A DNA stretch of 64,000 bases from Burkholderiales bacterium. GTDB lineage: Bacteria; Pseudomonadota; Gammaproteobacteria; Burkholderiales; SG8-39. Positions 37,312-47,292 of the stretch are shown in pieces (position 1 is the first letter of the stretch; the number at the start of each line of letters is the position of its first letter). Below the pieces are notes generated by a model. The model had not been told where the DNA came from and did not search any database. It saw nothing but the letters and a program-made list of their open reading frames with translations. Made by a program: the position numbers and the translations under genes. The stretch covers positions 1 to 64,000 of the forward strand of contig JAOSJV010000012.1 of assembly GCA_027493935.1 (NCBI GenBank). The letters are read 5' to 3'.

Positions 37312-39157
37312 ATGAATCCGCCCGCCTCAACTCGCCCCGCCGCCCCCGCGGGTCCGGCCGCCGCGCTCGCCAAGCTGCGCGAGGTGTTCGGCCACGCCAG
37401 CTTCCGCGGCGCGCAGGCGGAGATCGTGACGCGCGTCGCCGCGGGCGGCGATGCGTTGGTGCTGATGCCGACCGGCGGCGGCAAGTCGCTCTGCTACCAG
37501 CTGCCCGCCCTGTTGCGCGAGGGCACCGGCGTCGTGGTCTCGCCGCTGATCGCTTTGATGCAGGACCAGGTGACGGCGCTGAAGCAGTACGGGATCCGCG
37601 CGGCCTTCCTGAACTCGACGCTGGACGCGTGCGCGGCGGCCGCCGTCGAGCAGGCGCTCGCCGCCGGTGAGCTCGACCTGTTCTACGTGGCGCCGGAGCG
37701 CCTGCTCACCCCCGCGCTGCCTAGACCTCCTCGGCCGCGCGCGGCTCGCGCTGTTCGCCATCGACGAGGCGCACTGCGTCTCGCAGTGGGGCCACGACTT
37801 CCGGCCGGAGTACCTCGCACTCGCGGTCCTTGCCGAGCGGTTCCCCGGCATCCCGCGCATCGCGCTCACCGCGACCGCCGACCCGTACACGCGCCGCGAG
37901 ATCGTCGACCGGCTCGCGCTGCGCGACGCCCGCACGTTCGTGTCGAGCTTCGACCGGCCGAACATCCGCTACACCATCGTCGACAAGAGCGATGCGCGCG
38001 CGCAGCTGCTCGGATTCCTGCGCGATGCGCATCCGGACCGGGCCGGCATCGTGTACTGCCTCTCGCGCCGCAAGGTCGACGAGACCGCCGCGTGGCTCGC
38101 AGCGCAAGGCGTCGACGCTCTGCCGTACCACGCCGGGATGGACGCCGCGACGCGCGCCGAACACCAGGACCGGTTCCAGCGCGAGGACGGCATCGTGATC
38201 GTCGCGACGATCGCGTTCGGGATGGGCATCGACAAGCCCGACGTGCGATTCGTCGCGCACCTCGACCTGCCGAAGAGCATCGAGGGCTACTACCAGGAGA
38301 CCGGCCGCGCCGGACGCGACGGGCTGCCGGCCGACGCATGGATGGCCTACGGCCTGGCCGACGTCGTGCAGCAGCGGCGGCTGATCGAGCTCTCGGAAGC
38401 GAGCGAGAATCACAAGCGCGTCTCGGCAGCAAAGCTCGACGCGCTCCTCGGCCTGTGCGAGACCGCCGGCTGCCGGCGCGTGCGCTTGCTCGCCTACTTC
38501 GGGGAGGCGAGCGGGCCATGCGGCAACTGCGACAACTGCCTCGACCCGCCGCACACCTGGGACGCGACGGTCGCGGCGCAGAAGGCGCTCTCGGCGATCT
38601 ACCGCACCGGCCAGCGCTTCGGCGCCGTGCATGTGATCGACGTGCTGCTCGGCAAGCCGGGTGAGCGCACGCACCGCCTCGGTCACGACCGGCTGCCGGT
38701 GTTCGGCGCCGGCCAGGAGCTCGACGAGGTCGCGTGGCGCGGCGTGTTCCGCCAGCTCGTCGCGCTCGGCTACGCGCGCGTCGATCACGCCGCACACGGT
38801 GCGCTGAGGCTCACCGAGGCGAGCCGTCCGGTGCTGCGCGGCGAGATGCGCGTCGAGATGCGTCCGGCGGTCACGCGCACCCGGCCGGCGCGCGGTGGTG
38901 CGCGCGCCGCGGCCGCCACGGTCGAACTGCCGCCGCCCGACGCGGCTCTGTTCGCGCGCCTGAAGGCGTGGCGGCTCGCCGAGTCGCGCGCCCAAGGCGT
39001 GCCGGCTTACGTGATCCTGCACGACGCGACGCTCGCGCAAATCGCGCGCCGGCGGCCGGGCGATCTCGCGTCGCTCGCCGCCATCGCCGGAATCGGTGCG
39101 AAGAAGCTCGAGCGCTACGGCGCGGCGCTGGTCGGGGCGGTGGCCGACTCCGATTGA
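37312..39157 (+). CDS. recQ: ATP-dependent DNA helicase RecQ (frameshift)
   Basis: A 3'-5' helicase of recombination and repair. Walker [19 protein letters not shown] box [20 protein letters not shown], helicase C domain with [21 protein letters not shown] and [10 protein letters not shown], the zinc cluster CETAGCRR...GPCGNCDNC, winged helix, and a C-terminal HRDC domain ([20 protein letters not shown]). One extra base near 37721 separates [10 protein letters not shown] from [18 protein letters not shown]; corrected length 614 aa, typical. It starts at MNPPAST and ends 17 bp before the convergent epoxide hydrolase. Confidence 0.92.
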
Positions 39158-39174
39158 GCTTTGTGCGGACGCGC

Positions 39175-40333
39175 TCAGCGCAGCGGCCGGAAGAACTCGC
39201 GGATCTCGCGCGCGAGCGCCTGCGGCTGCTCGAGCGCGGCGAAGTGCCCGCCCCCTCTCCATGACGGTCCAGCGCCGGATGTCGGTGTAGGTGCGGCTGG
39301 CGAGCGAGCGCGGCGGGCGCAGGATCTCCTTCGGGAACTCGGCGTAGCCCGTCGGCACGTCCACCGTCGCGCCGGGCGGAATCGGCCACGGCCCGTGCAT
39401 GCGCGCGTAGTAGGGCCAGAAGGAGGAGCCGATCGCGCCGGTAGCCCAGTAGAGCGTCACGTTCGCGAGCATCGCGTCGCGCGCGATCGCGTTCTCCGGC
39501 ACGCCGTCGCAGTCGCTCCAGGCGCGGAATTTCTCGACGATCCATGCGGCGAGCCCGGCCGGCGAGTCGGTCAGGCCGAACGCGAGCGTCGTCGGCCGCG
39601 TGCCCTGGATCCACTGGTAGCCGGTCTCCTCCTTCAGCCAGTGCTCGAGCTCGTCGAGGAAGCGCTGTTCCTCCGCGGTGGGGTTGGCGATCATCTGCCG
39701 GTCGCGCCGCACCGCGAGCAGGTTGAGGTGGATGCCGATCGTGCGTGCGGCAAACTCGTAGCCGAGCCGCGAGGCGACGAACGCGCCCCAGTCGCCGCCC
39801 TGCGCCGCGAAGCGCTCGTAGCCGAGAATCTCCGTCATCAGCTCGGCCAGAATCCCGGTGATTTGCTCCACGCCGAAGCGCGCCTGCCCGGGCCGGAACG
39901 AGAGCGTGTAGCCGGGCAGCGACGGCGCGATCACCGTGAAAGAGTCGGCCGGATCGGCACCGAACCGCGCCGGATCGGTGAGCATCGGGATCAGCTCGAG
40001 GAACTCCACGACCGAGCCGGGCCAGCCGTGCAAGAGCAGGAGCGGCATCGGGTACGGTCCGCTGCCCTCCTCGTAGATGAAATGCAGGTCGGTGCCGGCG
40101 ACCGGAACGGTGAACTGGCGCAAGGCGTTCAGCCGCGCTTCCTGCGCGCGCCAGTCGAATCGCTCGTGCCAGTATTCCGCGAGCGCCCGCACGTATGTCA
40201 CGCTGGCGCCGGTCGACCACGGCGCGAGCGGCGGCTCGTCCGGAAAGCGGGTGCGCGCGAGGCGCTCGCGCAGGTCGGCGAGCGTCTCGTCGGGAATGCG
40301 GAGCTCGAACGGCGTCAGCATGCGGGCCGACAT
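39175..40333 (-). CDS. Epoxide hydrolase (EHN type, frameshift)
   Basis: An alpha/beta-hydrolase epoxide hydrolase of the microsomal/juvenile-hormone type. An N-terminal EHN domain ([25 protein letters not shown]) precedes the hydrolase fold: oxyanion hole [14 protein letters not shown], nucleophile Asp in [16 protein letters not shown], and the catalytic His in [10 protein letters not shown]. An extra base in the CCCCC run 39251-39255 splits VMERG from GHFAALEQ; corrected length is 385 aa, usual for the family. Hydrolyses epoxides to diols; the natural substrate is unknown. Confidence 0.85.
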
Positions 40334-40364
40334 GCGATCTCCTTGCGCCGCTGGCGCGGCAACC

Positions 40365-42644
40365 TCAGCGCGCCTGCAGCGCGCGCCACACCTTCTCGCG
40401 CGTGGCCGGCATGTCGATGTGCCTGAGGCCGGTGCGCGGCTCGAGCGCGTCGACCACCGCGTTCACCACCGCGGCCGGCGCGCCGACCGCGCCGGCCTCG
40501 CCCGCGCCCTTCACGCCGAGCGGGTTGCCGGTCGCGGGCACGTTGTTGAACGTGCAGTCGAAAGACGGCATGTCGTCGGCGCGCGGCATCGCATAGTCCA
40601 TGAACGAGCCGGTGACGAGCTGGGCGCTCTCGGGGTCGTAGATGCCGTGCTCGAGCAGCGCCTGACCGGCGCCCTGCACCGTGCCGCCGTGGATCTGCCC
40701 CTGCGCGAGCAGCGGGTTGATCGTGCGGCCGAAGTCGTCGACGATCGTGTAGCGTACGATCGTCGTCGCGCCCGTTTCGGCGTCGACCTCGACCTCGACC
40801 ACGTGGCAGCCGTTGGGGAAGGTGTACTTCTCAGGCGCGCGCGTGTGCGTCGCCTCGAGGCCGTTCGCCTTCTTCGCCACGTCGAAGAGCGACACGCCCC
40901 GGTCGGTGCCTGCGATCCAGTACTTGCCGTCGCGGTACTCGACGTCGGCTACCGCCGCCTCCAGCATCGCCGCAGCCGCGTCCTTGCCCTTGTCCACCGC
41001 CGCGCCGGCGGCCGCCATCGCCGCGACGCCGCCGACCGCGAGGAAGCGACTACCGCCGGTGAGTCCGCTCGGCACGAGATCGGTGTCGCCCTGCACCACC
41101 TCGATCGTCTCGGCGTCGATGCCGAGCGCGTCCGAGAGCACCTGCTTGAAGCTCGTCACGTGCCCCTGGCCGTTGTCCTGCATTCCCGAGATGAGCGTCA
41201 CCTTGCCCTCGCCGCCGATGCGCACCGTGATCGTGTCGCCGCTGCCCCCGCCGCAGCGCTCGATGTACATCGCGAGCCCGATACCGCCGAGCTTGCCGCG
41301 CTTTGCGGCCGCCGCGCGGCGCGCCGCGAACCCCGCCCAGTCCGCGCGCTCCATCGCGAGCTTCATCGCCGCCGGGAAGTCGCCGCTGTCGTACTCCGTG
41401 CCGCACGCCGTCGGGTAAGGGAAAGAGTCGATGAAATTGCGCCGCCGCAGCTCGTACGGCGCCATCCCGAGCTCGCGCGCGGCGAAGTCGACCAGCCGCT
41501 CGGTGAGATAGATGCCCTCCGGGCGGCCAGCGCCGCGGTAGGCGTCGACCGGGACGGTGTTGGTCAGCACGCCCTTCACGTTGAGACTGATCGCCGGGAT
41601 GCGGTACACGCTCGTCAGCACGTAGAAGGCGAGCTGCGGGATGAATGGCCCGTAGTTCGATAGGTACGCACCCATGTTCGCGTAGGTCGTCGCGCGCAGC
41701 GCGAGGAAGCGCGCGTCTGCGTCGAGTGCGAGCTCCGCGATCGAGTAGTTGTCGCGCCCCTGGACGTCGGAGACGAACGCCTCGCTCCGCTCGGCGGTCC
41801 AGCGCACGGGGCGCCGGAGCCGCCGCGAAGCCCACACCACGAGCGCCTGCTCCGGGTGCAGGAAGATCTTCATGCCGAACGCCCCGCCGACGTTGCCGGA
41901 CACGACGCGCAGGCGCTTGCGGTCGAGCTTCAGGATCGGGTCGAGGAGCTGCCCGAGGATAACGTGCGGGCCCTGTGTGGGCGTGTAGAGTGTCGAGCGG
42001 TCGCTCGCCGCGTCGTAGTCGGCGAGCGCCGCGCGCGGCTCGAGCGGGTTCGCCACGACGCGGTTGTTCACGAGCGCGAGCTTCACGACGCGATGCGCGC
42101 GCTCGAACGCGGCGTCGACCGCCTGCGCGTCGCCGCTCACGACGTCGAAGCAGACGTTGTTCCTGACCTCCGGCCAGACCTGCGGCGCGCCCGGCTGCGC
42201 GGCCGCGTACGCGTCGCCCGCGGCCGGCAGCGGATCGTAATCCACCTCGACGAGCTCGGCGGCGTCCTTCGCCTGCGCGACCGTGTCGGCGACGACGAGC
42301 GCCACCGGGTCGCCCACGTGGCGCACGCGGTCCTTCGCGAGAATCGGCCGCGGCGTCTCGCCGCGCGGCGTGCCGTCGGCGTTCGTGACCGGGATCAAGC
42401 AGGGGATGTCGCCGAGCCCGTCGGCCGCGACCTCGGTGCCGGTCAGCACGGCGGCGACGCCGGGCGCCTTGCGCGCCGCGGCGGCATCGATGCGCGCAAT
42501 TCGCGCGTGCGCGTGCGGCGAGCGCAGCGCGTAGGCGTGCAGCGCGCCCGCGAGGGGGACGTCGTCGGCGTAGCGGCCGGCGCCGCGGACCAGGGTCAGG
42601 TCCTCGAAACGGGTGACCGATTGGCCGAGGGAGAACTTCGACAT
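40365..42644 (-). CDS. CoxL-like (form II) molybdopterin hydroxylase large subunit, orphan
   Basis: A 759-aa xanthine-oxidase-family large subunit. It has the CODH-like N-terminus [18 protein letters not shown], the loop [10 protein letters not shown] that marks form II CoxL-like enzymes (true CO dehydrogenase has AYRCSFR), [16 protein letters not shown], and the active-site glutamate in [14 protein letters not shown]. It therefore probably hydroxylates an organic substrate, not CO. No [2Fe-2S] or FAD subunit is adjacent, which is odd for this family; they must be encoded elsewhere or borrowed (for example from hcrBC). It is not paralogous at close range to hcrA. Confidence 0.85.
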   Translation of the reverse strand: MSKFSLGQSVTRFEDLTLVRGAGRYADDVPLAGALHAYALRSPHAHARIARIDAAAARKAPGVAAVLTGTEVAADGLGDIPCLIPVTNADGTPRGETPRPILAKDRVRHVGDPVALVVADTVAQAKDAAELVEVDYDPLPAAGDAYAAAQPGAPQVWPEVRNNVCFDVVSGDAQAVDAAFERAHRVVKLALVNNRVVANPLEPRAALADYDAASDRSTLYTPTQGPHVILGQLLDPILKLDRKRLRVVSGNVGGAFGMKIFLHPEQALVVWASRRLRRPVRWTAERSEAFVSDVQGRDNYSIAELALDADARFLALRATTYANMGAYLSNYGPFIPQLAFYVLTSVYRIPAISLNVKGVLTNTVPVDAYRGAGRPEGIYLTERLVDFAARELGMAPYELRRRNFIDSFPYPTACGTEYDSGDFPAAMKLAMERADWAGFAARRAAAAKRGKLGGIGLAMYIERCGGGSGDTITVRIGGEGKVTLISGMQDNGQGHVTSFKQVLSDALGIDAETIEVVQGDTDLVPSGLTGGSRFLAVGGVAAMAAAGAAVDKGKDAAAAMLEAAVADVEYRDGKYWIAGTDRGVSLFDVAKKANGLEATHTRAPEKYTFPNGCHVVEVEVDAETGATTIVRYTIVDDFGRTINPLLAQGQIHGGTVQGAGQALLEHGIYDPESAQLVTGSFMDYAMPRADDMPSFDCTFNNVPATGNPLGVKGAGEAGAVGAPAAVVNAVVDALEPRTGLRHIDMPATREKVWRALQAR

Positions 42645-42836
42645 CGTGCAACGCTAGATCGTGAACGGGCCGTCAGCGCGGATCGTAGCAGACCGCCGCG
42701 CGCCGAGTTCGCACGCGGGCGCGGCGTCGCGCCCTGCGCAGTCGTGCGGAACCTTCGCCGTCGACGTTCCGGCGAAACCTTTCCCGTGGGTGCAATCGGG
42801 GAGCGGCGATCCAGCTAACCCTCGCTCGCGCACGCG

Positions 42837-42867
42837 CTGGATCCCATCGGCTTCCGCCGGAATGACG
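42837..42867. repeat. GTCATTCC-type intergenic repeat (half copy)
   Basis: CTGGATCCC...CTTCCGCCGGAATGACG, reading on the minus strand CGTCATTCCGGCGGAAG. It shares its end with the inverted repeat at 24526-24616. The rest of the 267-bp gap 42645-42911 shows nothing recognisable. Confidence 0.5.
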
Positions 42868-42911
42868 ATCTCATGCAGAGCTTCCTCAGCATACCGGCAC
42901 GCGCCGCGGTG

Positions 42912-43325
42912 TCAGTCGACCACCGCCATCACCTCGATCTCGACCGTCGCGCCGGCCACCGCGAGCCGGCTCACCTCGACGGTGGTGCTGGTCGGCCAGC
43001 CCGGACCGAAGTACTCATGGCGGATGTCGACGCACTTGAAGAAGTCCTCCATGCTCGTCACGTAGGTGTTGCTCTTGACGATGTCCTCGAGGCCGGCGCC
43101 GGCCGCGGCGAGTGCCTCCTTGAGGTTCTCGCACACCTGGCGGAACTGCGCGCGCATGTCGCCCGCGCCGACGAGCTCGCCCGCCTTGTCCCAGGCGAGC
43201 TGTCCCGAGAGCATGATCAGGCGCTTGCCCTCCACCGACACCGCGTGCGGGAAGAGCGCGCGGCCGTCGACCACACGCGAGTAGAGCCTGTCCGAGACTA
43301 TGTTGTTGCGCTTTGCTCTGGCCAT
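42912..43325 (-). CDS. RidA/YjgF-family protein
   Basis: A 137-aa reactive-intermediate deaminase-like protein. LIMLSGQLAWDKAGELV, GDMRAQFRQVCENLKEALAAAGAGLEDIVKSNTYVT-like segments and the C-terminal VEVSRLAVAGATVEIEVMAVV follow the RidA fold. The arginine of the canonical enamine-deaminating motif (R-x-x-V, near IEVTAVA) is not present, so it belongs to a non-RidA subgroup of the Rid superfamily, probably acting on a catabolic imine or enamine. Forms a pair on the same strand with the VOC gene upstream, 49 bp apart. Confidence 0.83.
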   Translation of the reverse strand: MARAKRNNIVSDRLYSRVVDGRALFPHAVSVEGKRLIMLSGQLAWDKAGELVGAGDMRAQFRQVCENLKEALAAAGAGLEDIVKSNTYVTSMEDFFKCVDIRHEYFGPGWPTSTTVEVSRLAVAGATVEIEVMAVVD

Positions 43326-43374
43326 CGTGGTTCTCCCGTCGTGAATTCTCCCGGGGCGCGCCCCCGCGGTGCGT

Positions 43375-43830
43375 TCAGCTCACCGGCACGTACTCTGCGA
43401 CGCCGCCGATCGAGGAAAGATCCTCCGCGCGGCCGCGCAGCTCGATCACGTTCATGTCGGGATCGCGCACGAACACCGAGACGTGGCCGTCGCGGCCGAA
43501 CGCGACCGGACCTTGGGTGATGCGGATGTCGTGCTCGCGCAGCGCGGCGATCGTACTGCGGATCGAGGCAACGCGCAGCGCGACGTGCGTGTAGCCGGGG
43601 TACTTCTCGCCGACGTCCATCAGGATGTTCCTGCCGCCCGCGTCGGCGTTCGCGTTGTAGATCAGGTTCAGCTCGACGTCATACCCGTTCTTGACGATCG
43701 CGACCGCGTCGTTGGCGGCCCTGGCGTGCAGCTCGAACCCGAAGATTGCGTAGAACCTCATCGCGCGGTCCAGATCCCTGACCCGGATGCCGATGTGATC
43801 CACCCGCGGGACGTCGATGGTCCTGGCCAT
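43375..43830 (-). CDS. VOC/glyoxalase-family protein
   Basis: A 151-aa protein of the vicinal oxygen chelate superfamily. Two beta-alpha-beta-beta-beta modules are visible, with candidate metal ligands in VDHIGIRVRDLDRAMRFY (His12), YTHVALRV and NVIELRG (Glu). The pattern fits glyoxalase I or small ring-cleaving or isomerising enzymes; the specific reaction cannot be assigned. It lies upstream of the RidA-like gene. The hutU1 gene on the same strand ends 281 bp further upstream, separated by repeat elements. Confidence 0.82.
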   Translation of the reverse strand: MARTIDVPRVDHIGIRVRDLDRAMRFYAIFGFELHARAANDAVAIVKNGYDVELNLIYNANADAGGRNILMDVGEKYPGYTHVALRVASIRSTIAALREHDIRITQGPVAFGRDGHVSVFVRDPDMNVIELRGRAEDLSSIGGVAEYVPVS

Positions 43831-43870
43831 GTACGCTCCTCCGGCAACGCAATCCGGACGTGTCCATAGT

Positions 43871-43912
43871 GTCCCGAGTCAGAGATCCGTCGACGAACTT
43901 CTGACTCGGGAC
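43871..43912. repeat. 13-bp perfect inverted repeat
   Basis: GTCCCGAGTCAGA (43871-43883) and TCTGACTCGGGAC (43900-43912), spacer 16 bp with GTCGAC at its centre. It lies between the VOC gene and element copy B. There is no T-run, so it is not a classic terminator; it could be a site for a dimeric protein or the end of a lost mobile element. Confidence 0.7.
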
Positions 43913-43922
43913 ATTCATGATC

Positions 43923-44065
43923 CTATCTCAAAATGAGAACGCAACCGCGAAAGAGGCGATTTACAGGAGGTCGCCCCTTGCTCGTTCGGGGATAGACAAG
44001 GGCACCTTGCCCCTTGTTCGTACGACCTCAGTTGACGAACAAGGACGGCCGCAATTCTGAGATAG
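43923..44065. repeat. 143-bp palindromic element, copy B
   Basis: The ends are CTATCTCA and TGAGATAG (perfect 8-bp terminal inverted repeat). Nested inside are GAGGTCG...CGACCTC and CCCTTG...CAAGGG, so one strand can fold as a long stem with internal hairpins. On the minus strand it aligns to copy A (553-697), with CGTACGAAC at position 42 against 43 from the end. It begins 47 bp past the hutU1 stop and is visibly richer in A/T than its surroundings. Confidence 0.65.
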
Positions 44066-44111
44066 CTTCTGGCCTAAGGCGTTCCCCGGCCGTGGACAAC
44101 CACGCGCGCGG

Positions 44112-45752
44112 TCACGCTTGCTCACCGCCAAGCCCGAGCCCGTGGCGCGCGGCCGCGGCGAGCGCAGTCTCGTAGCCGGCGTCGGCGTGGCGCAGCACGC
44201 CGAGGCCGGTGTCGCAGTCCAGCACGCGCTCGAGCCGCCGGCGCGACTCGGGCGTGCCGTCGGCCACCAGCGTGACGCCGGCGCTCTGACCGTAGTCGCC
44301 GAGCTGGTGCACGGTGACGAGGTCGGCGCCGGCGGCGCCGTTCAGGAGCGCGTTCAGGATCGGCCAATCGGAGACCGCGTCGCTGCCGTCCTTCATGTTC
44401 TCGGTCTCGCGGTAGGGCATCGCCGCGGAGGCCGCGTCGAGGTGATCGCGCGTGAAGGCGACCGGGCCGGCGAGCGCGCCGCGCGCCACCAGGTCGTTGA
44501 CGAGCAGCGCGAGGCGCGTGCGCTCGCCGTGGCCGAGCCAGCCGATGCGCGCCGGCAGACCCTGGAACTTCACGTGGCTGCGCGCCTTCTCGATCCACGT
44601 GCGGATCCGCTCGTCCGATGCGAACTCGCGCAGGACGAGCGCGTCGATCGCGTGGATGTCGCCGGGCTCGCCCGACACCGCGATCCAGCGGAACGGCCCG
44701 ATGCCCTCGCAGAAGTACGGCCGGATGAAGAGGTCGACGAACGACGGCACCTCGAAGGCGCGCTTGGAGCCGCCCTGTGTCGCGCGGTTGCGCAGGTTGT
44801 TGCCGTACTCGAACACCACTGCGCCGCGGCGCTGCAGCTCGGCCATCGCCTCGACGTGCACGCGCATCGACTCGTAGGCGAGCGGCTTGACGCTGTCGGG
44901 CTCGGCGGCCCAGAGCCGCTTGACCTCCTCGAGCGGCAGCGAAGCCGGGACGTAGCCGCCGACCAGCTCGGTCGAGGTCTGGTCGGTGACGACGTCCGGC
45001 ACCAGGCCGCGCGCGAGGAGCTCGGGCAGCACGTCGGCGCAGTTGCCGACCAGCCCGACCGACACCGGCTCGCCGGCGGCGCGCGCGGACTCGACGATCT
45101 TCAGCGCGCCGTCGAGGTGCGTCGCCATGTGCTGGCAGTAGCCGGTATCGATGCGGCGCTGGATCTTCGCCGGGTCGGCCTCCACGACCAGCGTCGCCGC
45201 GCCGGCCATGACTCCCGCGAGCGGCTGCGCGCCGCCCATGCCGCCGCAGCCGCCGGTGACGAGCCAGCGGCCCGCGAGCGTGCCGCCGAAGTGCTGGCGC
45301 GCGCACGCCATGAACGTCTCGTAGGTCCCCTGCACGATGCCCTGGCTGCCGATGTACTGCCACGCCGCGGCGGTGAACCCCGGCACGATCGTGAGCCCCT
45401 GGCGCACGAACGCCTCGACCTGGTCGTCGCTCGACCAGGCCGGCACCAGGTTGCCGTTCGCCATCACCACGAGCGGCCCCTCGGCGCGCGTCGCGAACAC
45501 GCCGATCGGCCTGCCCGACTGCATGACGAGCGTCTGACCGTTCTCGAGCCGCGCGAGCGCCGCGACGATGCGATCGTAGCTCTGCCAGTCGCGCGCGGCC
45601 TTGGCGACCGACATGTAGACGACCAGGTCATCCGGATTCTCGGCGTTCTCCAGGTTGTTCTCGAGCAGGCGCAGGATCGCCTCCTGGCGCCAGCCCTTGC
45701 AGCGCAGCCGCGCGCCGCGCTGCGCGGTGACTCTTCTCGCGCCGGCACTCAT
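44112..45752 (-). CDS. hutU: Divergent urocanase-family hydratase
   Basis: A 546-aa NAD-containing hydratase of the urocanase family. Conserved blocks include [29 protein letters not shown] (NAD binding), VTDQTSTELVGGYVP, GIGPFRWIAVSGEPGDI and DGSDAVSDW. Two key regions differ from the canonical copy at 53601: the cysteine in PARICWLG (Cys410 of the Pseudomonas enzyme, Cys413 in the canonical copy) is Gly404 here, and the loop HHGGGVGMG reads HQLGDYGQS. It is therefore unlikely to be a plain second urocanase; relatives hydrate thiourocanate or S-methyl-thiourocanate. Its ATG overlaps the livF TGA, so it is translated with the importer. Confidence 0.85.
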   Translation of the reverse strand: MSAGARRVTAQRGARLRCKGWRQEAILRLLENNLENAENPDDLVVYMSVAKAARDWQSYDRIVAALARLENGQTLVMQSGRPIGVFATRAEGPLVVMANGNLVPAWSSDDQVEAFVRQGLTIVPGFTAAAWQYIGSQGIVQGTYETFMACARQHFGGTLAGRWLVTGGCGGMGGAQPLAGVMAGAATLVVEADPAKIQRRIDTGYCQHMATHLDGALKIVESARAAGEPVSVGLVGNCADVLPELLARGLVPDVVTDQTSTELVGGYVPASLPLEEVKRLWAAEPDSVKPLAYESMRVHVEAMAELQRRGAVVFEYGNNLRNRATQGGSKRAFEVPSFVDLFIRPYFCEGIGPFRWIAVSGEPGDIHAIDALVLREFASDERIRTWIEKARSHVKFQGLPARIGWLGHGERTRLALLVNDLVARGALAGPVAFTRDHLDAASAAMPYRETENMKDGSDAVSDWPILNALLNGAAGADLVTVHQLGDYGQSAGVTLVADGTPESRRRLERVLDCDTGLGVLRHADAGYETALAAAARHGLGLGGEQA

Positions 45753-46462
45753 GTCATCTCCTTCAGTCCAAGAAACGACTCCACCATGTCCGGGTCGCGG
45801 CGCGCCTGCTCGCCGTCGGCCGCGTAGGCCACGCGCCCGGAGACGAGCACCACGACCCGGTCCGCTGCGGCGAGCGCGCGCTTGGTGTTCTGCTCGACCA
45901 GCAGCACCCCGATGCCCTGGCGTTTGAGCTCGAGCAGCGCCCTGAAGCAGAGATCGACCATGGCCGGCATCAGGCCGAGCGAGAGCTCGTCCACCAGGAG
46001 GAGCTTCGGGCGCGCCATCAGCGCACGGCCGATCGCGAGCATCTGCTGCTCGCCGCCGGAGAGCGAGCCCGCGCGCTGGCGCAGCCGCTCGGCGAGGCGC
46101 GGGAACAGCGTGAGCACCGATTCCTCGGCGCGCGCGGCCTCCGCCGCGCCGTGCGTGTAGCCGCCGACGAGCAGGTTCTCGGCGACCGTAAGGTCGGGAA
46201 AGACGCGCCGCCCCTCGGGCGCGAGCGCGATGCCGCGCCGCGTGCGCTCGGCCGGCGCGAGGCGCGTGATGTCCTCGCCCAGAAATCCGATCCGGCCAGC
46301 CTGCGCCTGGACGTGACCGGCGACCGCCATGATGGTCGAGGTCTTACCGGCGCCGTTCGGGCCGAGGAGCGCGGTGATCTCGCCGTCGCGCACGGTGAGG
46401 TCCACGCCCTCGACCGCCTGCACGAGCCCGTAGCCGCAGCCGAAGCGCTCGAGCTCAAGCAT
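45749..46462 (-). CDS. livF: Liv-type ABC ATPase LivF (2)
   Basis: A 237-aa ATPase. Walker A GPNGAGKTS, signature SLSGGEQQM, Walker B LLLVDELSLGLMP and switch LLVEQN. The start MLELERFGCGYG at 46462 overlaps the livG stop by 8 bp; a longer frame upstream exists but would intrude on livG. The stop overlaps the divergent urocanase start (ATGA). Part of livKHMGF between hutI and the atypical urocanase, so the transported compound is probably histidine or another imidazole. Confidence 0.9.
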   Translation of the reverse strand: MLELERFGCGYGLVQAVEGVDLTVRDGEITALLGPNGAGKTSTIMAVAGHVQAQAGRIGFLGEDITRLAPAERTRRGIALAPEGRRVFPDLTVAENLLVGGYTHGAAEAARAEESVLTLFPRLAERLRQRAGSLSGGEQQMLAIGRALMARPKLLLVDELSLGLMPAMVDLCFRALLELKRQGIGVLLVEQNTKRALAAADRVVVLVSGRVAYAADGEQARRDPDMVESFLGLKEMT

Positions 46463-47225
46463 GCGCCGCGGTCCCCGTATCCGCTTCGGCGCCGAGATAG
46501 GCACCGCGCACGTCGCCGCGTGCCATCACGGCGCGCGGCTCGCCCTCGGCGAGGAGCGACCCGTTGTGCAGCACCAGCAGCCGGCGCGCGATGCGCGTCA
46601 CCTCGCCGAGGTTGTGCTCGACAAGCAGGATGGTGATGCCGCCCGCGTTCAGCTCGACGATCAGGTCCGCGAAGCGCGCCGCCTCGGCGGCGTTCAGGCC
46701 GGCGAGCGGCTCGTCGAGCAGCAGCAGCCGCGGCTCGAGCGCGAGCGCGCGCGCGGCCTGCATGCGTTTCAGGTAGCCGAGCGGGACATGGCGCGCAGGC
46801 TTGTCGGCGGCGTCGGCGATGCCGAGCCGCGCGAGTAGCGCCATCGCCCGCTCGCGCGCGCGGCGCGCATCCACCGCCGCGAGCGCCCGCCACGGCCGCC
46901 GGGTCACCTCGCCCGCCGCCGCCATCATCACGTTCTCGGCGAGCGTCATGTCGCGGAACGGCCGCACGATCTGGTGCGTGAGCGCGAAGCCGCGCTGCGC
47001 GCGGCGGTGGATCGGCATGCGGGTGACGTCGCGCCCCTCGAACAGGACCCGCCCTGCGTCGGGCGCGAGGATGCCGGTGAGAAGCCGGAGCAGCGTCGTC
47101 TTGCCGGCGCCGTTCGGCCCGATCAGCCCGACGAGCTCGCCCGCGGCGACGGCGAGCGAGACGTCCTCGAGCGCATGCACGCCGCCGAAGGCGATCGACA
47201 GGCGCTCGCCCACGAGCAGCATCAT
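46455..47225 (-). CDS. livG: Liv-type ABC ATPase LivG (2)
   Basis: A 256-aa ATPase. Walker A GPNGAGKTT, LivG-type GFALTHQIVRPFRDMTLAENVMMAA, degenerate signature VPLGYLKRMQ, Walker B LLLLDEPLAGLNAAE and switch LLVEHNL. Two starts are possible, 47267 and 47225 (MMLLVGERLSIAFGG); the latter is preferred because AGGT lies at the right distance and LivG proteins begin near this point. Gap to livM 67 bp. Confidence 0.87.
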   Translation of the reverse strand: MMLLVGERLSIAFGGVHALEDVSLAVAAGELVGLIGPNGAGKTTLLRLLTGILAPDAGRVLFEGRDVTRMPIHRRAQRGFALTHQIVRPFRDMTLAENVMMAAAGEVTRRPWRALAAVDARRARERAMALLARLGIADAADKPARHVPLGYLKRMQAARALALEPRLLLLDEPLAGLNAAEAARFADLIVELNAGGITILLVEHNLGEVTRIARRLLVLHNGSLLAEGEPRAVMARGDVRGAYLGAEADTGTAAHA

Positions 47226-47292
47226 CGGACCAACCTCGCGCTGCGCGCGAGGAGGTGAGCGTGACATGCGACCTCGGGGCGGCCCGGTCGGC

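Noticed and set aside
40365..42644. Aerobic CO dehydrogenase large subunit
   Set aside because: The active-site loop is AYRGAGR, not AYRCSFR, and coxM/coxS are absent. It is called a form II CoxL-like hydroxylase instead.
43871..43912. Rho-independent terminator for hutU1 or the VOC gene
   Set aside because: The hairpin is strong but the spacer is 16 bp and no T-run follows on either strand. It is kept as an inverted repeat only.
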